DNA of 64,000 bases from Erinaceus europaeus (lineage: Eukaryota > Chordata > Mammalia > Eulipotyphla > Erinaceidae). The notes below the pieces were generated by a model. It saw only the letters and a program-made list of their open reading frames with translations. It had not been told where the DNA came from and did no database searches. The stretch is taken from contig NC_080181.1 of NCBI RefSeq assembly GCF_950295315.1, positions 35,431,375 to 35,495,374 of the forward strand, written 5' to 3'. Of the stretch, positions 50,874 to 62,377 are shown piece by piece (position 1 is the stretch's first letter; each line of letters begins with the position of its first letter). The position numbers were made by a program, and so were the translations under genes.

Positions 50874-52161
50874 ATGGTATTAATAGAGGCCTCCACTATG
50901 GAGGCATGTGTCCAGGCAGTCACCCACCCAACCTCAGGGGCAGCTCAGGGCACCCAGGGACCTGGTGTGGGTATCTCTGGGGGGGGGGGGACTGTCAGTC
51001 AGTCAGCAGGACTGTGTGTAAGTGCACATGGTGGGACAGGGGCCTGGCGGCCCTTGGCCCCCAGCCCTGGGCTGTCAGATGCCTGCCCCGTGGCCAGACA
51101 CCCCCCACTCTGCCCATAGCCCCTAGGCCCGGCCCACCTGCTCCTGTTTTGGCCTTGGGCTCTGGCTCTGGTGGCTGGCCACCACCAGTTTTGGCCTGGG
51201 GCTCTGTGTCTGGTGGCTGGCCACCACCCCTCAGGTCAAGTTAAGGTTCGGGGTCATGGCTGCTGGTCCACTGGATGTGCAGGGTCCCCGCTACCTAGTA
51301 ACCGCAGGAGCCATCTGTGATGTCCTAGCCCCCGGCATTGTGTGCTGGCCACACTGGCACTGGGCAGCCCACCTGCCCTGCCACTAGGTCAGGCAGCAGC
51401 GCCCAGACGCCAGGGCCCTGGCACACAGGGACGGAAGGATAGGAAGACAGTGCTGACCGACGAGGGACCTCAGGGCTGGCAGCCAAGAGAAGAAAGAAGG
51501 AGGTGTACCCGGGATCCAGGGAGCCCAGGCCAGAGCTGCCTGCATGCCTGCCTGCCTTCCTGGATGTCTGTATGCTGCCTATGTCCAGGTAGGTTTCTCA
51601 GGTCCCCTCCACTCCTGTCCTCTCCTGTCCTCTCCTCTCCTCTCCATCCTTTCCCCTCTCCGCTCCTCTGCACCTTGCTTCTCTCCTCTTGTCTGTCCTC
51701 TCTTCCGGGTGCCCTGCTCACCAGCTCCAGCACTCGTGAAGGTTCTCCAGTGACCGCTGCTTGCAACCCCTTCCACCCCCTCCCTTCCCTGATGTGACCC
51801 AGCTCACAGGGTCACCGGCTCACCCCACCCACACCCACACCCGCCAACACATTCCCTGGTTCAGCCCCACTGCCCTATTCAGCCGAACTGGCTCCTTTGC
51901 AACCTACCTGTGCAGCGTTGATTGTCTTCATCATTCAAGGAGAGACCTCCTTTTGTACTTAGCTTGGTTGACTGGTGGATGGATGGATGATGGATGGATG
52001 GATGGATGGATGGATGGATGGATGGATGGACACGTCAATGGATTGGTATTGTACAGGCAAAGCACCATCTATAGGGGTAGCTGAGACCGCTGGTTTCAGA
52101 GCTCTAGTCTGCTGTCAAATGTAAAGCATTAATTTATCAATAACAAAATTGAATAAGTACA

Positions 52162-52192
<31 letters not shown>

Positions 52193-54274
52193 ATGAATAA
52201 ACTGGGTTAAAACATACATGGCGTCTTTGCCTTTCCGAATATGGTTGCTGTGAGGATCTTAACAAGGAAAGCAGTGTCCTGAGTAGCCCCTTGAAATAGT
52301 GGAATATTTCATTTTCCTTTCTTTTTCTTTTTCTTTTTCTTCTTTTACTTTCTATGTTCTTGATTATTTATTGGAATAAATGGTCAGGAGTTGAGAGGGA
52401 ATGGAGGCACAGAGAGTTTGAGACACAGAGAGACACCTGCAGCACTTCTGCACCACTTGTAAAGATTTCCACCGGCAGTTGGGGACCAGGGTCTTGAAGC
52501 CCAGTCCTCCTGCACTGTCACCTGAGTGCTTACCTGGGTGTGGCACCACCTGGTACCCTTGATGGGACACTTTTTTTTAGCAATGGAAAGAAATTCTCGT
52601 GGCAAGGTAATAAATAAATGAAGAAATAAATAAAAGTGCATTGACATTAACTCAGTGGAAACACACAGGGACATATACATGTCTGCTACCTGTATTACTA
52701 ATTCATTTATTTATTGATTGCCTCAAGGGCTTATTGCCACAGCTCAGTGCCTGCGCCACCAATAATCCACGGCTCCTGCACTCCATATGTTCCCCTTTCG
52801 CTGCCCTTGTTGCTTGGTCACTGTGGTGGTGGTTATTGTTGTTGTTGTTGTTGTTGTTGTTGCTGTTGTTACTGACCTTGCATCTGACAGAGAAAAAAGG
52901 AGAGAGGAGGGGAAATACAGAGTGGGGGGAGAAAGATAGAGCCCCTAAACACCTGCTTCACCCCCTTAAAGCGACTTCCCTGCAGGTGGGGGTCTGGGGG
53001 CCAGACCCCAGATCCTCCCACCTGTCCCCTCTTTTCGCGAGCGCCACAAGCCCTTAACCCTCTGACACACCGCCAAACATCCCTGGATTTACTTGATAAG
53101 GCGATATGACCTGCCGAGTTTTGGATCCTCATTTTCCTGAGTATCACTCCTGGAGACAGTGTCATGACACGACACAAGGAGATCTCTGGTATCAGAGAGC
53201 GCCTGGAACAGCAGCTGGGGCTCTAGTGCCAGGGCAGGAGCAACTTCCCATCCACCCTCCACGGAGTCCACCTGCCTGCATTTTGGTCCTTTTCCCTCCA
53301 AAAAAGATTTTTCCCTTTTTTCACTGAGAAACAGGCAGCAGACTGGTTACCCAAGCAGGGGGAAAAAAAATAAAAAAGCCTTTTTTTTTTTTTTAACCGT
53401 ACTGCATGACCATCTTCTGGGAAGTATAGGTTTTGAACCTGAAAACTCTGTCTGTCTGTCTGTGTCCTAGTCCACAGAAAGAGCCACTAGCCCAGCCAGA
53501 TGTCGTGCTCAGAATAGGGTGTTTTTGCCACTCATAGGCCTGCACAGTGCACTAGGGATTGGACAGCCTGAGACCCAAATGTTACATTGTAGATGGATTG
53601 TTTGCAGTTCTTGCTCCCCAGGACATTGGACAGTCTCAACTCCCCTACAGCCAGAAAAAAAGACTCTTGACAGCCTTAGAGCAAATGGAGTGGCAGGGAG
53701 ATGGGAGAGTGTTGCATGTGTGGGCTGCTCATGCCCAGGTGTCTGTGGGGGGCCATGGCAGAGGCTGTAAGGGGGCAAGGGGGCAGAAGGAGACTGGTTG
53801 AGAGGCAGACTGCAGGCAGGGGAGCCCCTGAGGGTTTGCAGTGCTGTGTGTGGGTGTGGTGGCAGGGGGTTAGGGCAGGTCCCCCTGCTGGATGGTGAGA
53901 TGGCAGCTGGGCTGGCCCAGGTAACCCAGGGCTGAAGGGAAGCAGCAGGGTGGCAGGAAAGTAGCGCAGGGAGGCACACAGTAGATGTTAGTTTGGGGAG
54001 CTGGGGAACAGGGGGCAAGGGGAAAGAGGGCATCCTTGAGGAAGTGTCTGGTCTAGAGAGTGGGGGGAGCTGGAGGCATGGAAGGTCCCAGGAATCAGGG
54101 ACTGACAGGACCAGATACCTGCACCCACCCACTGGATAGAAGCTGCAGCAGCCAGAGCAGATGCCCAAAGTGAGTCCCTCTGAGGATGAGGAAGTTGAGG
54201 AGGAGGTGAAGGAAGAGGAGGAGGAGGAGGAGGAGGAGGAGGAGGAGGGGAAGGAGGGCAGCTGTCAGTAGGCA
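50874..54274. repeat. Macrosatellite unit 16
   Basis: 3401 bp; short SINE about 52363-52558, long SINE about 52703-53075. First unit of the 16-19 subfamily: GGATGTGCAGG near 51275, and an expanded AAAT tract ending GAATAAACTGGG instead of ATAAAAACTGGG. Private: CCACGGCTCC near 52770, and one extra T in GTTAGTTTGGGG near 53993, which fuses two reverse-strand frames into a 219-codon open frame. Confidence 0.97.
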
Positions 54275-55558
54275 ATGGTATTAATAGAGGCCTCCACTAT
54301 GGAGGCATGTGTCCAGGCAGTCACCCACCCAACCTCAGGGGCAGCTCAGGGCACCCAGGGACCTGGTGTGGGTATCTCTGGGGGGGGGGGGACTGTCAGT
54401 CAGTCAGCAGGACTGTGTGTAAGTGCACATGGTGGGACAGGGGCCTGGCGGCCCTTGGCCCCCAGCCCTGGGCTGTCAGATGCCTGCCCCGTGGCCAGAC
54501 ACCCCCCACTCTGCCCATAGCCCCTAGGCCCGGCCCACCTGCTCCTGTTTTGGCCTTGGGCTCTGGCTCTGGTGGCTGGCCACCACCAGTTTTGGCCTGG
54601 GGCTCTGTGTCTGGTGGCTGGCCACCACCCCTCAGGTCAAGTTAAGGTTCGGGGTCATGGCTGCTGGTCCACTGGATGTGCAGGGTCCCCGCTACCTAGT
54701 AACCGCAGGAGCCATCTGTGATGTCCTAGCCCCCGGCATTGTGTGCTGGCCACACTGGCACTGGGCAGCCCACCTGCCCTGCCACTAGGTCAGGCAGCAG
54801 CGCCCAGACGCCAGGGCCCTGGCACACAGGGACGGAAGGATAGGAAGACAGTGCTGACCGACGAGGGACCTCAGGGCTGGCAGCCAAGAGAAGAAAGAAG
54901 GAGGTGTACCCGGGATCCAGGGAGCCCAGGCCAGAGCTGCCTGCATGCCTGCCTGCCTTCCTGGATGTCTGTATGCTGCCTATGTCCAGGTAGGTTTCTC
55001 AGGTCCCCTCCACTCCTGTCCTCTCCTGTCCTCTCCTCTCCTCTCCATCCTTTCCCCTCTCCGCTCCTCTGCACCTTGCTTCTCTCCTCTTGTCTGTCCT
55101 CTCTTCCGGGTGCCCTGCTCACCAGCTCCAGCACTCGTGAAGGTTCTCCAGTGACCGCTGCTTGCAACCCCTTCCACCCCCTCCCTTCCCTGATGTGACC
55201 CAGCTCACAGGGTCACCGGCTCACCCCACCCACACCCACACCCGCCAACACATTCCCTGGTTCAGCCCCACTGCCCTATTCAGCCGAACTGGCTCCTTTG
55301 CAACCTACCTGTGCAGCGTTGATTGTCTTCATCATTCAAGGAGAGACCTCCTTTTGTACTTAGCTTGGTTGACTGGTGGATGGATGGATGATGGATGGAT
55401 GGATGGATGGATGGATGGATGGATGGACACGTCAATGGATTGGTATTGTACAGGCAAAGCACCATCTATAGGGGTAGCTGAGACCGCTGGTTTCAGAGCT
55501 CTAGTCTGCTGTCAAATGTAAAGCATTAATTTATCAATAACAAAATTGAATAAGTACA

Positions 55559-55589
<31 letters not shown>

Positions 55590-57670
55590 ATGAATAAACT
55601 GGGTTAAAACATACATGGCGTCTTTGCCTTTCCGAATATGGTTGCTGTGAGGATCTTAACAAGGAAAGCAGTGTCCTGAGTAGCCCCTTGAAATAGTGGA
55701 ATATTTCATTTTCCTTTCTTTTTCTTTTTCTTTTTCTTCTTTTACTTTCTATGTTCTTGATTATTTATTGGAATAAATGGTCAGGAGTTGAGAGGGAATG
55801 GAGGCACAGAGAGTTTGAGACACAGAGAGACACCTGCAGCACTTCTGCACCACTTGTAAAGATTTCCACCGGCAGTTGGGGACCAGGGTCTTGAAGCCCA
55901 GTCCTCCTGCACTGTCACCTGAGTGCTTACCTGGGTGTGGCACCACCTGGTACCCTTGATGGGACACTTTTTTTTAGCAATGGAAAGAAATTCTCGTGGC
56001 AAGGTAATAAATAAATGAAGAAATAAATAAAAGTGCATTGACATTAACTCAGTGGAAACACACAGGGACATATACATGTCTGCTACCTGTATTACTAATT
56101 CATTTATTTATTGATTGCCTCAAGGGCTTATTGCCACAGCTCAGTGCCTGCGCCACCAATAATCCACAGCTCCTGCACTCCATATGTTCCCCTTTCGCTG
56201 CCCTTGTTGCTTGGTCACTGTGGTGGTGGTTATTGTTGTTGTTGTTGTTGTTGTTGTTGCTGTTGTTACTGACCTTGAATCTGACAGAGAAAAAAGGAGA
56301 GAGGAGGGGAAATACAGAGTGGGGGGAGAAAGATAGAGCCCCTAAACACCTGCTTCACCCCCTTAAAGCGACTTCCCTGCAGGTGGGGGTCTGGGGGCCA
56401 GACCCCAGATCCTCCCACCTGTCCCCTCTTTTCGCGAGCGCCACAAGCCCTTAACCCTCTGACACACCGCCAAACATCCCTGGATTTACTTGATAAGGCG
56501 ATATGACCTGCCGAGTTTTGGATCCTCATTTTCCTGAGTATCACTCCTGGAGACAGTGTCATGACACGACACAAGGAGATCTCTGGTATCAGAGAGCGCC
56601 TGGAACAGCAGCTGGGGCTCTAGTGCCAGGGCAGGAGCAACTTCCCATCCACCCTCCACGGAGTCCACCTGCCTGCATTTTGGTCCTTTTCCCTCCAAAA
56701 AAGATTTTTCCCTTTTTTCACTGAGAAACAGGCAGCAGACTGGTTACCCAAGCAGGGGGAAAAAAAATAAAAAAGCCTTTTTTTTTTTTTTAACCGTACT
56801 GCATGACCATCTTCTGGGAAGTATAGGTTTTGAACCTGAAAACTCTGTCTGTCTGTCTGTGTCCTAGTCCACAGAAAGAGCCACTAGCCCAGCCAGATGT
56901 CGTGCTCAGAATAGGGTGTTTTTGCCACTCATAGGCCTGCACAGTGCACTAGGGATTGGACAGCCTGAGACCCAAATGTTACATTGTAGATGGATTGTTT
57001 GCAGTTCTTGCTCCCCAGGACATTGGACAGTCTCAACTCCCCTACAGCCAGAAAAAAAGACTCTTGACAGCCTTAGAGCAAATGGAGTGGCAGGGAGATG
57101 GGAGAGTGTTGCATGTGTGGGCTGCTCATGCCCAGGTGTCTGTGGGGGGCCATGGCAGAGGCTGTAAGGGGGCAAGGGGGCAGAAGGAGACTGGTTGAGA
57201 GGCAGACTGCAGGCAGGGGAGCCCCTGAGGGTTTGCAGTGCTGTGTGTGGGTGTGGTGGCAGGGGGTTAGGGCAGGTCCCCCTGCTGGATGGTGAGATGG
57301 CAGCTGGGCTGGCCCAGGTAACCCAGGGCTGAAGGGAAGCAGCAGGGTGGCAGGAAAGTAGCGCAGGGAGGCACACAGTAGATGTTAGTTGGGGAGCTGG
57401 GGAACAGGGGGCAAGGGGAAAGAGGGCATCCTTGAGGAAGTGTCTGGTCTAGAGAGTGGGGGGAGCTGGAGGCATGGAAGGTCCCAGGAATCAGGGACTG
57501 ACAGGACCAGATACCTGCACCCACCCACTGGATAGAAGCTGCAGCAGCCAGAGCAGATGCCCAAAGTGAGTCCCTCTGAGGATGAGGAAGTTGAGGAGGA
57601 GGTGAAGGAAGAGGAGGAGGAGGAGGAGGAGGAGGAGGAGGAGGGGAAGGAGGGCAGCTGTCAGTAGGCA
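54275..57670. repeat. Macrosatellite unit 17
   Basis: 3396 bp; short SINE about 55760-55955, long SINE about 56100-56472. Subfamily 16-19 markers are present. Additionally it has GAATCTGAC near 56278, otherwise seen in units 4 and 11. G-run 12, poly-T 14, GAG 11. Confidence 0.97.
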
Positions 57671-60600
57671 ATGGTATTAATAGAGGCCTCCACTATGGAG
57701 GCATGTGTCCAGGCAGTCACCCACCCAACCTCAGGGGCAGCTCAGGGCACCCAGGGACCTGGTGTGGGTATCTCTGGGGGGGGGGGGACTGTCAGTCAGT
57801 CAGCAGGACTGTGTGTAAGTGCACATGGTGGGACAGGGGCCTGGCGGCCCTTGGCCCCCAGCCCTGGGCTGTCAGATGCCTGCCCCGTGGCCAGACACCC
57901 CCCACTCTGCCCATAGCCCCTAGGCCCGGCCCACCTGCTCCTGTTTTGGCCTTGGGCTCTGGCTCTGGTGGCTGGCCACCACCAGTTTTGGCCTGGGGCT
58001 CTGTGTCTGGTGGCTGGCCACCACCCCTCAGGTCAAGTTAAGGTTCGGGGTCATGGCTGCTGGTCCACTGGATGTGCAGGGTCCCCGCTACCTAGTAACC
58101 GCAGGAGCCATCTGTGATGTCCTAGCCCCCGGCATTGTGTGCTGGCCACACTGGCACTGGGCAGCCCACCTGCCCTGCCACTAGGTCAGGCAGCAGCGCC
58201 CAGACGCCAGGGCCCTGGCACACAGGGACGGAAGGATAGGAAGACAGTGCTGACCGACGAGGGACCTCAGGGCTGGCAGCCAAGAGAAGAAAGAAGGAGG
58301 TGTACCCGGGATCCAGGGAGCCCAGGCCAGAGCTGCCTGCATGCCTGCCTGCCTTCCTGGATGTCTGTATGCTGCCTATGTCCAGGTAGGTTTCTCAGGT
58401 CCCCTCCACTCCTGTCCTCTCCTGTCCTCTCCTCTCCTCTCCATCCTTTCCCCTCTCCGCTCCTCTGCACCTTGCTTCTCTCCTCTTGTCTGTCCTCTCT
58501 TCCGGGTGCCCTGCTCACCAGCTCCAGCACTCGTGAAGGTTCTCCAGTGACCGCTGCTTGCAACCCCTTCCACCCCCTCCCTTCCCTGATGTGACCCAGC
58601 TCACAGGGTCACCGGCTCACCCCACCCACACCCACACCCGCCAACACATTCCCTGGTTCAGCCCCACTGCCCTATTCAGCCGAACTGGCTCCTTTGCAAC
58701 CTACCTGTGCAGCGTTGATTGTCTTCATCATTCAAGGAGAGACCTCCTTTTGTACTTAGCTTGGTTGACTGGTGGATGGATGGATGATGGATGGATGGAT
58801 GGATGGATGGATGGATGGATGGACACGTCAATGGATTGGTATTGTACAGGCAAAGCACCATCTATAGGGGTAGCTGAGACCGCTGGTTTCAGAGCTCTAG
58901 TCTGCTGTCAAATGTAAAGCATTAATTTATCAATAACAAAATTGAATAAGTACATAAATAAATAAATAAATAAATAAATAAATGAATAAACTGGGTTAAA
59001 ACATACATGGCGTCTTTGCCTTTCCGAATATGGTTGCTGTGAGGATCTTAACAAGGAAAGCAGTGTCCTGAGTAGCCCCTTGAAATAGTGGAATATTTCA
59101 TTTTCCTTTCTTTTTCTTTTTCTTTTTCTTCTTTTACTTTCTATGTTCTTGATTATTTATTGGAATAAATGGTCAGGAGTTGAGAGGGAATGGAGGCACA
59201 GAGAGTTTGAGACACAGAGAGACACCTGCAGCACTTCTGCACCACTTGTAAAGATTTCCACCGGCAGTTGGGGACCAGGGTCTTGAAGCCCAGTCCTCCT
59301 GCACTGTCACCTGAGTGCTTACCTGGGTGTGGCACCACCTGGTACCCTTGATGGGACACTTTTTTTTAGCAATGGAAAGAAATTCTCGTGGCAAGGTAAT
59401 AAATAAATGAAGAAATAAATAAAAGTGCATTGACATTAACTCAGTGGAAACACACAGGGACATATACATGTCTGCTACCTGTATTACTAATTCATTTATT
59501 TATTGATTGCCTCAAGGGCTTATTGCCACAGCTCAGTGCCTGCGCCACCAATAATCCACAGCTCCTGCACTCCATATGTTCCCCTTTCGCTGCCCTTGTT
59601 GCTTGGTCACTGTGGTGGTGGTTATTGTTGTTGTTGTTGTTGTTGTTGTTGCTGTTGTTACTGACCTTGCATCTGACAGAGAAAAAAGGAGAGAGGAGGG
59701 GAAATACAGAGTGGGGGGAGAAAGATAGAGCCCCTAAACACCTGCTTCACCCCCTTAAAGCGACTTCCCTGCAGGTGGGGGTCTGGGGGCCAGACCCCAG
59801 ATCCTCCCACCTGTCCCCTCTTTTCGCGAGCGCCACAAGCCCTTAACCCTCTGACACACCGCCAAACATCCCTGGATTTACTTGATAAGGCGATATGACC
59901 TGCCGAGTTTTGGATCCTCATTTTCCTGAGTATCACTCCTGGAGACAGTGTCATGACACGACACAAGGAGATCTCTGGTATCAGAGAGCGCCTGGAACAG
60001 CAGCTGGGGCTCTAGTGCCAGGGCAGGAGCAACTTCCCATCCACCCTCCACGGAGTCCACCTGCCTGCATTTTGGTCCTTTTCCCTCCAAAAAAGATTTT
60101 TCCCTTTTTTCACTGAGAAACAGGCAGCAGACTGGTTACCCAAGCAGGGGGAAAAAAAATAAAAAAGCCTTTTTTTTTTTTTTAACCGTACTGCATGACC
60201 ATCTTCTGGGAAGTATAGGTTTTGAACCTGAAAACTCTGTCTGTCTGTCTGTGTCCTAGTCCACAGAAAGAGCCACTAGCCCAGCCAGATGTCGTGCTCA
60301 GAATAGGGTGTTTTTGCCACTCATAGGCCTGCACAGTGCACTAGGGATTGGACAGCCTGAGACCCAAATGTTACATTGTAGATGGATTGTTTGCAGTTCT
60401 TGCTCCCCAGGACATTGGACAGTCTCAACTCCCCTACAGCCAGAAAAAAAGACTCTTGACAGCCTTAGAGCAAATGGAGTGGCAGGGAGATGGGAGAGTG
60501 TTGCATGTGTGGGCTGCTCATGCCCAGGTGTCTGTGGGGGGCCATGGCAGAGGCTGTAAGGGGGCAAGGGGGCAGAAGGAGACTGGTTGAGAGGCAGACT

Positions 60601-61062
60601 GCAGGCAGGGGAGCCCCTGAGGGTTTGCAGTGCTGTGTGTGGGTGTGGTGGCAGGGGGTTAGGGCAGGTCCCCCTGCTGGATGGTGAGATGGCAGCTGGG
60701 CTGGCCCAGGTAACCCAGGGCTGAAGGGAAGCAGCAGGGTGGCAGGAAAGTAGCGCAGGGAGGCACACAGTAGATGTTAGTTGGGGAGCTGGGGAACAGG
60801 GGGCAAGGGGAAAGAGGGCATCCTTGAGGAAGTGTCTGGTCTAGAGAGTGGGGGGAGCTGGAGGCATGGAAGGTCCCAGGAATCAGGGACTGACAGGACC
60901 AGATACCTGCACCCACCCACTGGATAGAAGCTGCAGCAGCCAGAGCAGATGCCCAAAGTGAGTCCCTCTGAGGATGAGGAAGTTGAGGAGGAGGTGAAGG
61001 AAGAGGAGGAGGAGGAGGAGGAGGAGGAGGAGGAGGGGAAGGAGGGCAGCTGTCAGTAGGCA
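57671..61062. repeat. Macrosatellite unit 18
   Basis: 3392 bp; short SINE about 59152-59347, long SINE about 59492-59864. It differs from unit 17 at the sites I checked by a slightly shorter AAAT tract and GCATCTGAC. G-run 12, poly-T 14, GAG 11. Confidence 0.97.
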
Positions 61063-62346
61063 ATGGTATTAATAGAGGCCTCCACTATGGAGGCATGTGT
61101 CCAGGCAGTCACCCACCCAACCTCAGGGGCAGCTCAGGGCACCCAGGGACCTGGTGTGGGTATCTCTGGGGGGGGGGGGACTGTCAGTCAGTCAGCAGGA
61201 CTGTGTGTAAGTGCACATGGTGGGACAGGGGCCTGGCGGCCCTTGGCCCCCAGCCCTGGGCTGTCAGATGCCTGCCCCGTGGCCAGACACCCCCCACTCT
61301 GCCCATAGCCCCTAGGCCCGGCCCACCTGCTCCTGTTTTGGCCTTGGGCTCTGGCTCTGGTGGCTGGCCACCACCAGTTTTGGCCTGGGGCTCTGTGTCT
61401 GGTGGCTGGCCACCACCCCTCAGGTCAAGTTAAGGTTCGGGGTCATGGCTGCTGGTCCACTGGATGTGCAGGGTCCCCGCTACCTAGTAACCGCAGGAGC
61501 CATCTGTGATGTCCTAGCCCCCGGCATTGTGTGCTGGCCACACTGGCACTGGGCAGCCCACCTGCCCTGCCACTAGGTCAGGCAGCAGCGCCCAGACGCC
61601 AGGGCCCTGGCACACAGGGACGGAAGGATAGGAAGACAGTGCTGACCGACGAGGGACCTCAGGGCTGGCAGCCAAGAGAAGAAAGAAGGAGGTGTACCCG
61701 GGATCCAGGGAGCCCAGGCCAGAGCTGCCTGCATGCCTGCCTGCCTTCCTGGATGTCTGTATGCTGCCTATGTCCAGGTAGGTTTCTCAGGTCCCCTCCA
61801 CTCCTGTCCTCTCCTGTCCTCTCCTCTCCTCTCCATCCTTTCCCCTCTCCGCTCCTCTGCACCTTGCTTCTCTCCTCTTGTCTGTCCTCTCTTCCGGGTG
61901 CCCTGCTCACCAGCTCCAGCACTCGTGAAGGTTCTCCAGTGACCGCTGCTTGCAACCCCTTCCACCCCCTCCCTTCCCTGATGTGACCCAGCTCACAGGG
62001 TCACCGGCTCACCCCACCCACACCCACACCCGCCAACACATTCCCTGGTTCAGCCCCACTGCCCTATTCAGCCGAACTGGCTCCTTTGCAACCTACCTGT
62101 GCAGCGTTGATTGTCTTCATCATTCAAGGAGAGACCTCCTTTTGTACTTAGCTTGGTTGACTGGTGGATGGATGGATGATGGATGGATGGATGGATGGAT
62201 GGATGGATGGATGGACACGTCAATGGATTGGTATTGTACAGGCAAAGCACCATCTATAGGGGTAGCTGAGACCGCTGGTTTCAGAGCTCTAGTCTGCTGT
62301 CAAATGTAAAGCATTAATTTATCAATAACAAAATTGAATAAGTACA

Positions 62347-62377
<31 letters not shown>

